A DNA stretch of 64,000 nucleotides from assembly GCA_002914805.1 (NCBI GenBank), contig JXTB01000610.1, forward strand, positions 144,925 to 208,924, read 5' to 3'. A model generated the notes under the pieces. It saw only the letters and a program-made list of their open reading frames with translations, was not told the DNA's origin and did no database searches. This document shows, piece by piece, positions 25,435 through 37,467 of this stretch (position 1 is its first letter; each line of letters begins with the position of its first letter). The position numbers and the translations under genes are program-made. The DNA comes from Parasponia andersonii. Taxonomy: Eukaryota; Streptophyta; Magnoliopsida; Rosales; Cannabaceae.

Positions 25435-25464
25435 CCCCCCCCCCCCCCCAAAAAAAAAAAAAAA
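25435..25464 (-). repeat. C15-A15 homopolymer junction
   Basis: Fifteen C followed by fifteen A. On the minus strand this is T15-G15, the same T-to-G order as the tracts at 12984-13006 and 20542-20570. It lies in the leader intron of the NFRKB-like gene. Confidence 0.75.
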
Positions 25465-25630
25465 GTGCAGAAATTTGCACATAGTTTAGTTGCAAATAAA
25501 ATAATAGGCATCTAAAAAAAAAGAGAAGAACCCCCCTCCATTTATACGTAGAGAGAGGGAATTTACGAAGAAAGAATGAGACTCAAAATCTTCAAGTTTA
25601 CAAGTATTTGAAACCAGCAATGAAATTATT

Positions 25631-25670
25631 GTACGTATGTATGTATGTATGTATGTATGTATGTATGTAT
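25631..25670 (+). repeat. (GTAT)n microsatellite
   Basis: About nine tandem GTAT units in the leader intron of the NFRKB-like gene. Confidence 0.9.
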
Positions 25671-25812
25671 AGTAATTAATTAAATTGGGTATAATTAAAG
25701 AAGAAAAAAAACCAACGAAAACAGAAGAAGAAGAAGAAACATGAAGTCCAAAAAGGATAATTATAACAAAAAATTGATAGGCATAAAATCAAATTAGTGA
25801 GATAGTGATACC

Positions 25813-25900
25813 TTGCAGATGAATTGGATAAGGAATCCCTAATCTAGCTGGATAGAACAAGCCGGGTCGCTCTTTCGATTATAATATCCCCCAAATCCCC
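25813..25900 (-). other. Probable 5' untranslated exon of the NFRKB-like gene
   Basis: On the minus strand, CATCTGCAAG is followed by GTATCACT, a good donor site. A matching acceptor (TGATGTTAG) lies about 50 bases before the ATG at 24926. This implies a leader intron of about 0.8 kb. The upstream limit of the exon is not visible; the CT-rich stretch at 26050-26115 may be the promoter. Confidence 0.5.
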
Positions 25901-26115
25901 AAATACAGCATATCGATAACTTTGCCTTAACCTTCTATATAAATTAACACTATTTTGCGAAAGAGAGCGAATCGTATAATATGTAATAATATCTAATTGA
26001 ACCCCCCCCTGCCCTGGCTCCCAAACCCAAACACGAGAGGTTGAGCGTATGAGAGAGAGAGAGAAGCGCACACACATACCATAGAATTAGAAAGAAAAAG
26101 AGAGAGAGAGAGTGT

Positions 26116-26873
26116 GTGTTTTTTTTCTTTTGGATAATAACAAGAATATCCACTAAATTTTCATAATATGCTCAATGTATCCCCTTCATTTTCATAAATA
26201 ACATAGATATCCCAAGAGACTGGCAAATTAATACAAATTTGCCCTTTGATTTTTCACGATTTTTGTCTTTCCTTCTCTTTTTAACAACAGCCACAACTTT
26301 TTTATTAGCAGGGGATAAATAAATTATAACGGAAAATTATTTTTTTTAATATTTTAACAAATTTATTCCCTAAAAAACTGTGATTCCATACCTAAATTAT
26401 GTTAATCTTGTTTTTAAAAAATTGAAACATTTACGAAAAAGCACAATTGGGACTAACATAAAATGAGCAAAATATAAATAAAGTGTACTTGCTAATTTTT
26501 GGAATTTCAAAATATGAAGATATTTTTTTATAAAAACAACTCATATAGTTTAAATTACAGAAATGCTAAACAATTTGTGTTTTTTTTTTTTTGCGATTAA
26601 TCCAATTTTTTATTTAACAATTATTTTTATTAAAAAAAAAAGTAAAAAGGTAATCTTATTGTACTGATATCAGCTATTGTTTTGTGATTTCGTAAGCAAG
26701 TAAGTAGCAGCAACAAACATTGACGAAATTTTTATTTAACAATTAGTTTTTTTTTTTTTTTAAAAAAAAGGTAAAAAACATAGTCTTGTTGTATTGACAT
26801 CAGCTATTATTAAGTTGACGAAAATATTAAGCTGATAAAGAAAGCATAATCGAGAAACTGTAGGTTACTAAAA
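26116..26873. repeat. AT-rich spacer with an imperfect duplication
   Basis: No gene seen. A segment of about 80 bases starting TTTTTATTTAACAATTA and ending ATCAGCTATT occurs twice, at about 26606-26683 and 26729-26812, with poly-A/poly-T length differences. This is an old imperfect tandem duplication. Confidence 0.6.
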
Positions 26874-26946
26874 CGCCGTCTGTGGGAATCGAACCCACGA
26901 CCACATGGTTAAAAGCCATGCGCTCTACCAGCTGAGCTAAGACGGC
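26874..26946 (-). tRNA. tRNA-Lys (anticodon UUU)
   Basis: 73-nt cloverleaf on the minus strand. The acceptor arm GCCGTCT pairs with AGACGGC and G is the discriminator base. The D arm is TTAGCTCAGCTGGTAGAGCG. The anticodon stem CATGG/CCATG closes the loop CTTTTAA with anticodon TTT. The T arm holds GGTTCGATTCC. Internal A and B boxes are intact. TTTT follows the 3' end directly, as expected for an RNA polymerase III terminator. No intron. CCA is not encoded, as is normal for nuclear tRNA genes. It appears functional. Confidence 0.96.
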
Positions 26947-27329
26947 TTTGTGAAAAACGAGAGAGAGCCAAATTAATTCTCATTTGTGATTTAACGCGAT
27001 CCCCTCAATTATTACTAGACTGCTAGTACTGTTTTTGGCTAAACTGAAACGAGATACCACACAATTTGGGTCGCGGCTCATCCCAGATTCTTTTTTCTTG
27101 TTAAAAATATGTAGAAAAAATTTTAAGACACTCGTATAAGTTGGAAAAATAAAATTACACGTTATATTCTTGACTTAAGCTATAACGAAATAAATCGTTA
27201 TTTACTATACAACTAAACCAAATTGGATATGGTATTAGTGTGAGCCGTAACTGATGCCAAAGGTAGGCCAAATGAACCGCATCCAATCATGTTATTTTCT
27301 ATCTATTTTTAGCAACGAAGTGATGGTAG

Positions 27330-28260
27330 GGATTAAAATCATCCATTGTGTAGGTTGTGTGTCTATTGTTGGAGCGGTTTTACACCAGTCGTCCACGTGT
27401 CATGAACTGCTGATGCTGGATTCTCCAACTGTTCACGTGCCCTTGCTACTTCACAAATCCCTGAACTCCAAACAGGATCGGAGAGGCGGGGGTGGCTACC
27501 TGCAAAGACTCTCCGATGCTTAAGTCAGTGGTTTTTCTTTGCGTTTTTTGGTAGCAAGGAGAAAAGTGTATCAAATCAATTCATAAACTTATCTCTTTTT
27601 CGTATTTTCTTCTTTTTTCTTCTGCTCTCAGATTGTCTTTTTTTTTTGTAAGTGCCTTTTTTTGTACTCAAGAAAGCAACATGCCTCCTTTGAATGCGTA
27701 GCTTTCATATATGTAGTCCTCTGATCATCAACAGTGTTCTTCTCCATCTTTTGAAAAGTAAAATAATATATTTTTTAGTACCTTTCACTCCCGGATCTTA
27801 AAACCATCATGGGCCGAGATTTCTGTGACCTCTTCTGTGCTACCGCGGCCTGATTTCCGCCGCCTCCTATCGTTTCAATCCGTCAGGAGCGAGATTTGGG
27901 CACATCGCCGTTCTGTCAGGATGGCTTGTCCCTGCGCGCGCACCTACCCAGAAACGCATTAAATGCCCTGTCGGGGTCCGGAGCCGTGGGGCTGTCTTCC
28001 ATTGCATCCAGTCTGAAGACCCTTGGGGCTTCTGATCCCTACGACAGTTGAGGCGAGGGTCGCTGTTCCCAGACAGCAGACCCTTGGGGCTTCAGACCGC
28101 CAGCTGTCATGGACTCGAGATCTGACCGATTGAGCCGTTTGGGATCAGTGATGGATTCTGCCTTAAATTCGGAAGACCCACATGCCGATGTCGGGATCAC
28201 GTGCGATCCGCGTGACCCTTCTCACGGTTCGAGGCTCGGGAATGGGCCCCACACCTATGT
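27330..28260. mobile_element. GC-rich retroelement remnant, probably LTR-derived
   Basis: An island of clearly higher GC and CpG content within AT-rich spacer. It contains ACCTGCAAAGACTCTCCGAT, a phrase I associate with plant Ty3/gypsy LTRs, near 27500. A second GC-rich part at 27790-28250 has the 15-mer GACCCTTGGGGCTTC twice (about 28018 and 28079). There is no long open reading frame, and no clear TG/CA ends or target duplication were found, so limits and class are tentative. Confidence 0.45.
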
Positions 28261-30821
28261 ATAATCATTTTAAAGTGCAACACCCAAATTGAGTTTAGAT
28301 ATAAGTTGAAGGTGAACTAAGATTAACTATCACTCATAAAAAAATATAACACAATGATTACATGCATCTTTATAATATAAGAATGGGGAAGCGAGTTGAA
28401 TAAGACAGATAAAAGATAATATGTCCAAAAAAATGATGCGTTATAATTTATGGGCCAAAATAAGATTCAAGTATCTCCAAAATAAATGTCATTATTATGA
28501 TAGTTTCAATACTGGATACCAAATTTATACTTGTCATAGTAAAATAATAAATTGAAAAATAATTAATGTCACAATTAATTATAATCAACCTTCTATCATT
28601 CTCTACCCCCGTTAAAACTGAAAATGACAACTGAATAGGTATTTAAAATTAGGCTAATTAGCTAGTTAACTATTTTTTAGCCAAAAATTTACCATATGAC
28701 CAATTTCAAAAGTTTAAGGTTTTTTTAGTTAAACAGTCGAATTTTTTATCATAGTTTATAAAATGAACGTTTCTCAAATATTGTTAAAAAAAACTGAATT
28801 TTGAAAATTATTTAAAAAATGATCATTTTTCATATATAATATACCAATATATGTTGATTTATGTTATGAAAAAATAATTTACTTCTAGAAAATATAACAA
28901 CTTAAAAGGGGCCATTTATCAAAATAAAATTATAGAATAGACAATTATTAAATGTGTGTAAAAAAAAAAAGATTGTTTTTTAAGTTGATTTAAAAAAAAA
29001 TTCTTATAAATACTCAAAAGGTTATAGCTAAATATCCAACTCACTTAATGATAAAAATAAATATACAACATATTTCACAATTAAAATTTTAAAATAAATG
29101 AACATTTAGCTATAACATTTAAAACATAGACATCTACTTAAAACAATTTAAAAAGTTGATCATCTATCTAGTTTTCTCATTTGGTGATTTTTAATATTTT
29201 ATAATACTTGATATTCGTTGGGCCAAAAATATTTTCATTAAGCCTTTAAAATTAAAAAAAAAGAGAGAAATAAATGACATCCTTCTTATCATTATTGGTG
29301 TTGTTTTCAAAAATATTACTTAGAGTTTTATTTACATATTTTTTTTTTGGAATAATAGAGGTTTTGTTTTTGTTTGTTTGAGTATCTTAATGGGAGAGAT
29401 AGTGGCTTTAGAATATAAGTTATGGGTAATAGTTAATGCTCTCTATTGCTTAGGAACATTGTAGGTATAAATTTTGGGTGGAATGTGATTATCCCATAAG
29501 TGTAAACTTGTATATTTTGGGCTCTTAGATATTTTTTTAGCTATTTTCAATGGTTGGAGAAGAGTGATGGCTTTGTCCCATTTAAAAAAAATCACTTTAT
29601 TTTTCTCACACATAAAGAAAAGCCAAAGAAATAGGGTTCTTTAAAATAATTATTAAATCGTGAAATCTAACCATTCCATTATAATCCACGTGATTGTAAC
29701 ACATTTGCGGTTGGTGACGAATTGGAAAAAATAGCAAACTATACGATTCAATTTGGTTTGTAGATTATAAAAAATATGTTCAGTTTAAACCAGACCACTC
29801 AGATAAATCAGTTTTATAAATAATTATATACATTGTAATGTGCACTTATTTTGTAGTTTTTATTGTAATATGTATTTATAATGTGTAATTTTTTTTTTAT
29901 ATCTGTAATTTAAGTTTATTTTCGCAATTTCATAAATTAAGTTTGAAGTTTTTATTATTATTATTATGGTATGTGTTACTATTATTTAGTCAGGTATGTG
30001 TTACTTTTATTTAGTTATCTTATTTCAGATTTATGGTTGTATTATAATTTGTTTAAGATATTATAGATTTTAAGATTACTCTTACATTTTGATTTAGATT
30101 TAATTTTAGTTTGAAATTATCAGAACTTTTGATTTAATTATATACTTTAAATATATTATTTTTTATTTAAATATTTAGAACATGTTAAGATTGTTCTTTA
30201 TGTATCATTGTTTTAGAATATATTTGATTTGATATTTGTAGTTCAAATCACAAAAACAGCCCAAACTACACCGCAAAATATAAATACGATCCAATTAATC
30301 TAAGTAAACCAATACCGACCACACGATTGGCAAATTTGTCAAACCATGCTTATGATTTGATTTACAGATTGATGTTTTAGACTAGTCAATCTGGCATAAA
30401 CACCCCTACAAATTATTATAGATTGGTTGACTGGGTCATAGAAATTGTATAGATTGGTTGCTTAGGCATAGAAATTGTAATAAAGTGTGGTGGATTTTTG
30501 CTCGTAACACTTTGTATCATCTGGGTGAATGTGAATGGTTTGGGACTTCCTTTTTGCATATTCATGTAACTGTTGTTTTGGTTTTTTCTCCTTTTAAATA
30601 ATATTATCTCTTTTTGAATGAGTATTAAATACCTAGTTACATACTCCTATGTTCCTTTTGTTATAATATTTTTGAAAAAATTATTGGAGGACAAGCTTAA
30701 AAATTTTCTTATTGACGATAACAACGATATCGACCATCACCTTAACACGATATTATAGCTTTTAAGAACGATGAATATACTAATTATGGAGATAAAATAT
30801 ATATATATATATATATATATA
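28261..30821. other. AT-rich spacer, no genes seen
   Basis: About 2.5 kb of very AT-rich DNA without coding potential. Its right part (about 29690-30415) looks like a decayed DNA transposon. It ends in an (AT)n run that adjoins the 630-base assembly gap. Confidence 0.6.
29690..30415. mobile_element. Possible decayed non-autonomous hAT element
   Basis: The right end reads ATAAACACCCCTACA, whose complement TGTAGGGGTGTTTAT resembles common plant hAT termini (T/CAGGGGTG). The interior is rich in AACC/GGTT words typical of such elements: TTTAAACCAGACC on the left, AAACCAATACCGACC on the right. The left terminus is not recognisable, and no target duplication was found. Confidence 0.35.
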
Positions 30822-31451
30822 NNNNNNNNNNNNNNNNNNNNNNNNNNNNNNNNNNNNNNNNNNNNNNNNNNNNNNNNNNNNNNNNNNNNNNNNNNNNNNN
30901 NNNNNNNNNNNNNNNNNNNNNNNNNNNNNNNNNNNNNNNNNNNNNNNNNNNNNNNNNNNNNNNNNNNNNNNNNNNNNNNNNNNNNNNNNNNNNNNNNNNN
31001 NNNNNNNNNNNNNNNNNNNNNNNNNNNNNNNNNNNNNNNNNNNNNNNNNNNNNNNNNNNNNNNNNNNNNNNNNNNNNNNNNNNNNNNNNNNNNNNNNNNN
31101 NNNNNNNNNNNNNNNNNNNNNNNNNNNNNNNNNNNNNNNNNNNNNNNNNNNNNNNNNNNNNNNNNNNNNNNNNNNNNNNNNNNNNNNNNNNNNNNNNNNN
31201 NNNNNNNNNNNNNNNNNNNNNNNNNNNNNNNNNNNNNNNNNNNNNNNNNNNNNNNNNNNNNNNNNNNNNNNNNNNNNNNNNNNNNNNNNNNNNNNNNNNN
31301 NNNNNNNNNNNNNNNNNNNNNNNNNNNNNNNNNNNNNNNNNNNNNNNNNNNNNNNNNNNNNNNNNNNNNNNNNNNNNNNNNNNNNNNNNNNNNNNNNNNN
31401 NNNNNNNNNNNNNNNNNNNNNNNNNNNNNNNNNNNNNNNNNNNNNNNNNNN
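30822..31451. other. Assembly gap (630 N)
   Basis: Unknown bases between an (AT)n run and a poly-T run. They lie about 100 bases before the SUVH4 start codon and so remove most of its promoter and perhaps leader exons. Confidence 0.98.
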
Positions 31452-31555
31452 TTTTTTTTTTTTTTTTTTTTCCAAAATTTGTTTTTTTTTTCATTGTTTA
31501 TATTTATAGGCAGGCAGCCAGGTAAGGTTCGGTTCGAATCGAGTCGGAAACCCAG

Positions 31556-34500
31556 ATGGTAATGCAATCTCTAAAATGCATGGCTCCGATTCCAAACGGC
31601 GGACCCAATGCTCGAATCGACGGCCAGGATCTCAATTCGGCGTCTTCAGAGCCAGAGGGATCCTCGTCCTTTCAGAGGAGAAGAACTAGTGCTCGGATCG
31701 CAGACAAGGAACTTCTGGTGCGTCGCAGAGTCCAGTTGCTCGATGAAGACGGAGGAGCCAGCAAGAAGAGAGCGCCTTCTTCCAACACTAGAACCTCTGC
31801 TTCGTCCGAAAATGCCAACAACAACAACAACAACAACAACAACCGCCAAAAACACAGCGTTACCAAGATTCCCATCAATCTTGGTGTTGCAGAAGATACT
31901 AGTACCAAACCAAGTGCCACTACTTTGGTTGCCAAGAGCGACCATGCTAAGGTCAAGGAAACCCTCAGGTTGTTTAACAAGCACTATCTGCATTTCGTAC
32001 AGGTTAGTCATGCCTCTGCCTCTATCTCTTTATGCTTAAATTTTCGAAAGGGGTTCGGCATTTTATAGTTAGTATTTTTTTGGGTGGTTTTCAGGAGGAG
32101 GAGAAGAGGTGTGGTAAAGTGGAAGCTGAGAAGAAAGCCTCTAAAGCTTCTAAATCCAAGGTATATCTATCTATAATAGTCCTCTAATTTTTCTATTTTA
32201 TGGATATGTGCATTTCTTGGATCTGCTCTTGCTTTCAAGCAACTTCATTACTTTTCTCCTATGCTCACCAATTGATAATACCAGTACCACTTTATGTTAT
32301 AGAAAAAAGTTGTAGCAGAAGATACCAAGACCACAGCAAAGCGTCCTGATTTGAAGGCAATAACTAAGGCATGTACTTGATGCCCTAGCTTCTTTTTCCA
32401 AAAATACTTTTATCATATCTTTACCTTTTTTTTTTTTTTTTTTTGGTTATTTTTTGTCACCCATCGGGTTTACCAAGTGATACTCATTCTTTACCAGATG
32501 ATGGAGGTCAAAGAAATTTTGTATCCGGGCAAAAGAATTGGCCATATTCCAGGTTTGTGGCTTTCATTTAATATCTTTTGCCTAATATGCTAAATAATTG
32601 GGGGTTATGGCTGAACTAAAAACTAGTGTTTTAGTATTAAGTTCTTTTCCAGGCTTGATTTAATTAAAAACCATGAAAATATAGATACCTTAGTAACCTT
32701 ACATTTTCAAAGCTTATGATTACAATGGCTCTTGGTGACAGGTATTGATGTCGGGCATCAGTTCTATTCTCGAGCTGAAATGGTTGTTGTTGGTTTCCAT
32801 AGTCACTGGCTGAACGGAATAGACTATATGGGGCAGTCCTACAGTAAAGGGGTAATGAATCTTCCCCCCCCCACCCCCACCTCTTTGGTCAAGGGATCTC
32901 AGAGACATACATATATGCATACAAATACAAACTAAAGGGAAAAAAGTGCATATATAAACCTTCTTATGGGGTTATTAGAAAAGGGGAAACAAAATTCAGC
33001 TTTTACTCTTTCGATAAAATTGCAGGAATACAGCAACTATATGTTCCCACTTGCAGTGGCTATTGTTTTGTCTGGCATGTATGAGGATGATTTAGACAAT
33101 GCTGAGGATGTGGTGTATACTGGTCAAGGTGGGCATAATTTGACTGGTGATAAACGTCAAATTAGAGATCAAGTTCTAGAGCGTGGCAACTTGGCACTTA
33201 AGGTGTGTATATGAAAAGTTTGTGGGTTTCCTTTCCCTGGAAATGCTCCTCTCATCTATGTTGACGTTGTAATTGTTGATCTGCTCAATTTCTTTGTTTG
33301 GCACTCTGTGCTGTGGGTTAACCATGTCAGACAGCTGAACTTGTATAACTTGTTAGTGCTATATGCATTGACTTGTTTCTCAACTATTTTCTACAAAAGC
33401 TTGTGTGTGTGTGTTTTATTATTATTATTATAATTTTAAAGCTGTTGCTCTTGTTTCTAGTTGTGAACAGTTTTGCAAAAGAAGCGAAAGCAGGTTTTCC
33501 TGTTGCCTAAAGTGTTTTTCATTTCTTTTGTACCTGAGATTTAAGAAGCACAAGATGAATTATGACTACGCTAACATAATTTCATTCCAATGTGGCTACT
33601 TGGTACAAGACTTGGTTCCTCTCATATGATCCACAATAAGTATGAATGATAATGTAGTTGTTGATGACTGCGATGTTGAATAAAATGTCAATAATCGATG
33701 GTGATCTTTATTATAATATGCATGCAGAAACTTGTACATTGGTTACATCAGGTTTAATATATCACAATGGCTGGCAGCAAGCATGGATTTTTGTCCTTTT
33801 TGACAATATGCAACCACGAACCTGTATGATTCTAGTAAAAATCTGTGATTGAGATGCAATCACAACCTATATTCTTTTTGTTGTGTATTTGACATGTATA
33901 ATAATCTAGAGGTGTGTGGAAATATATTTAAAAAAAAAAGGGAAAAGAAGTGAAAATCCATGGATCTTATGTGTTTAGCTCCCAATTTCAGAATTGTGTT
34001 GATCAAGGTGTGCCTGTTAGAGTAGTTCGTGGCCACGAATCAAGAAGTAGCTACTGTGGTAAAGTCTACACTTATGATGGGTTGTACAAGGTAATTATCC
34101 CAGCACAAGGTCCATTACGTATTTTGGCTTTTTGGTAATTGGTCAATGTAATTCTTCCTCCTCTTGAGTGTCTCTGTATATTATGTTTAAAAGATGATCC
34201 TAAACCTTTGTATTCTTCGTCAAGTAAGTTTCCCTTTTTCTTTTATAGGTTGTTCAGTATTGGGCAGAGAAGGGTATATCTGGGTTCACTGTTTTTAAGT
34301 ATCGCCTAAAGCGGCTTGAGGGGCAACCACTGTTGACCACTAACCAGGTTTGATTTCTTTCCCTGGTTTTTACATCATTAACGTGGTAGGGATAATACTT
34401 ATCAAACTTAAAATCAGAGTTAATGTAAATCCTTATTACCGAATTTTCGTTTAAATGCATAATGTTGCATATCATGCAAATTGGTTTCTTTTTCTATTTG

Positions 34501-36774
34501 CAATTCTTTCTTTCTATCAACTTAAATTGTGGCTTGGTTTCCTTTTTCAAGTGCAGTTTGCAAATTGTGATTCTAGACATCATTTGTCAGATAAAATGAC
34601 CTGCATTGCATATTGTAGCGTATCTTGTGGAATTGTTGTTGTTTTTAGATTCTTGGGTCCCATTTTTCGGTTTAACAAGCCACACATGGTGGGCCAGTGA
34701 ACAGTTCTTTCAAAGGCTTTTCAGTTATTAAGGTTTTCTCTTATGCAGGTTCAATTTTCGTATGGGCGTGTTCCACAGTCACTTTCAGAAATACGAGGGT
34801 ATGCGATGAGTGATGTATTGAATAAATAAAAAGATTTGTAAATATCTAATAGTATTTTACAGGCATCCCCCTATTTTGTTGTCTAAGGTTGGTGTGCGAG
34901 GACATCACTGGTGGTCAAGAGAATATTCCGATTCCAGCTACAAATTTAGTTGATGATCCACCTGTTGCACCGACAGGCAAGTCGAACTATTAGACTTAGT
35001 ATGTAGTAAACATATGAGGTTGTTTGCTTCTCATCCCTTGTCCCTCAACTTTTATTGACAGGCGAATCATATTATAATCGGATGTATTTTACTAGTCTTT
35101 TACTTTTCCTTGAACATCTGTTTATCGTTTTTATTCTATATATTAAATGCATGGAATAGTGTCTTTCAATATGTGGTTAATGATTTGTCTCCATTTTTTT
35201 TCCCCTCTTTAAGACTCTTTGTTACTGGTCTCTTTACAATTACGTGAATGGGTATGACCTTTGTATATGGTTAAATGTTCCATTTTATACTGATGAGGGA
35301 CTTTCAGGTTACACATATTTGAAGTCTATTAAAGCTGCAAAGAATGTGAAGCTTCCCCCAAGTGCTGGAGGATGCAATTGCGTAGGAACTTGTGTAGATT
35401 CAAAGACTTGCTCATGTTCTAGGCTTAATGGCTTGGACTTCCCCTATGTGCATCGTGATGGAGGCAGGTGGGGAATGTATTTGAAATCATTGGCCTTATT
35501 TATTCATTTTAGTAACTTTTTGATCTTCTGGTTTGGCCTTTTCTATACTATCCAGATTAATTGAAGCCAAGGATGTGATCTATGAATGTGGCCCTAAATG
35601 TGGTTGTGGCCCTGCTTGTGTCAATCGTACCTCTCAGAGGGGACTGAAGTATCGATTTGAGGTTGTACTTACACTGCTAATTGCTTAAAATGTCATTATT
35701 GATATTTGATTGTCAAAGGGGTTTTATGTCTAAATGTGTTTCACGGTTTGTTTGCAGGTTTTCCGTACTCCAAAGAAAGGTTGGGCTGTCAGATCATGGG
35801 ATTTCATCCCTTCTGGTGCACCAATTTGCGAGTATACTGGAATACTTAGGAGGACGGAAGATGTGGATAGTATCTCCGGGAATGACTATATTTTTGACAT
35901 CGATTGCGTGCAAACAATGAAGGGTCTTGGTGGAAGAGAGGTACAGGCTCTGCAACTCCAGTGCATTTTTCAATAATATAGTATGTATGAGTTGTTGTTT
36001 GCAGTTTCACGTGGTTCCATAGCTATTTGTTTACTGATTCTGCTTTTAGTTTGGGAAGAACAGTTAATAATTGAAAAATATTAGTGACAGGACAAATTTT
36101 GTAGTCTTCTACTGCTTTTTTCTTTTTTCTTTTTATTGCTCTAACTAATTTATATTGGTCTTTCAAATCCTTATGAATTGTGAATTGGATAATGAAATAT
36201 GTTAGTTCAGCGTCTCCAATAAAAATAGCGTTTTTATATTTGTCATTTTCGTAAGCTTCGTATAATGTCTGTTCGGAAAATGTTTTTGGTTTTGTTCAAT
36301 TTGTAACAGCGGCGGTCACACAATGCTTCTGTATCTGAAATTAATTCAATGGACAAACATGAAGATGTATCTGAAAGTGTACCAGAGTTTTGCATTGATG
36401 CTGGTTCAAGTGGTAATATTGCTAGATTTATTAATCATAGCTGTGGGCCTAATCTGTTTGTCCAATGTGTTCTGCACTCGCACCATGACATGAAACTTGC
36501 TAGGGTTATGTTATTTGCAGCAGACAACATACCTCCTTTGCAGGTAATTCACTTGTGCATAGATTTGACTCGGGTGTTACTTTTAAGACTTTTGGCACGA
36601 ATTCTGATACCTAAAACTAAAACTAGATATTGAAGTAAATGTTTTCTTGATTCACGACAGGAGCTCACTTATGATTATGGCTATGCCCTTGATAGCGTGT
36701 TGGGCCCTGATGGAAAGGTAAAACAGATGAACTGTTACTGTGGTGCAGCAGACTGTAGGAAACGCTTATTCTAG
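31556..36774 (+). CDS. SUVH4: SUVH4/KRYPTONITE histone H3K9 methyltransferase
   Basis: Fifteen exons close in phase: 31556-32002, 32095-32160, 32303-32368, 32498-32552, 32742-32851, 33026-33202, 33992-34090, 34249-34347, 34749-34798, 34888-34976, 35308-35467, 35556-35661, 35758-35940, 36310-36543 and 36661-36774. They encode 684 residues (Arabidopsis KYP is about 620). Order of parts: a disordered basic N-terminus with an Asn run; an SRA/YDG domain (about 200-345; IDVGHQFYSRAEM, YTGQGGHNLTG, VYTYDGLY) that binds methylated cytosine; a Cys-rich pre-SET (GCNCVGTC through CGCGPACVNRT); a SET domain (about 505-655) with the NHSC motif at 611-614 and TYDYGY; and a post-SET CYCGAADCRKR. All catalytic and zinc-binding motifs are present. 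The product is expected to write H3K9 mono/dimethylation in the nucleus and so to maintain CHG DNA methylation through CMT3. Introns 3 and 10 have GC donors. Other in-frame ATGs at 31562 and 31580 could also serve as start. Confidence 0.95.
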
Positions 36775-37467
36775 ATGTGCTGAATACCTTTGACTTGTCC
36801 AACGAACATCTTTTTTGGGTGCACCTGTAGCAATGGGTTGCATGTTTCTAATTGCCGTGACTGACCTAGTATTTTCCCTTTCATGGGAAGTCCCATGTTT
36901 TGGGTACACTAAAAGACCACAGGTCAAACTATAAGTGACAATTAAGATGAATGAAGAAAGAGAAAAATGAAATAGCAATCTTTTTGACAGATTTTGACTG
37001 CACCCAAAGGGGTTTCTGTCTCAACTCGTGGTTCTTGAAATGATTCGTATGTTAATGAGTTCTTGATCACTAGACCAGGTCATTTAACTATAGTTTTATT
37101 TTTATGATTGTTTGCCAAATTTACAGCAATATTCTCGGGCAAGACACCCAATTCTAACTAGTAATCACGAGCAATACAGTGACCGTAAGAACACAGATTA
37201 GATAGATATACAAAGGTCAGCAATAGGGAAAGCACCTCTATAATTAAAAGAAAGAAAATGGTTCTATAGTTGATCATATTCGAAAAGCAGTTTCATCTAG
37301 TTATATTTGTTAAAAGAAACATCAATCTTCATCCATTACAAAACTCCACTATTTTTCTATTGTATTAGGAATGGTAGATTAATTGTTAGTTTAAAACTTT
37401 AACATACAAAGCTAGATGGGGGCTTCAGGCTATACGATTGGCAGGATGAACTGTCAGAGGTGACGAA
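36775..37467. other. Convergent spacer between SUVH4 and the TSSC4-like gene
   Basis: It contains the 3' ends of two genes that point at each other. No coding region or repeat family is recognised. Confidence 0.6.

Noticed and set aside
27254..27523. 89-codon open frame in the spacer
   Set aside because: No recognisable domain; it overlaps probable LTR-derived sequence and is bounded by chance stops.
30737..31567. Long open frames on both strands across the gap
   Set aside because: They consist almost entirely of unknown bases between (AT)n and poly-T and have no coding evidence.
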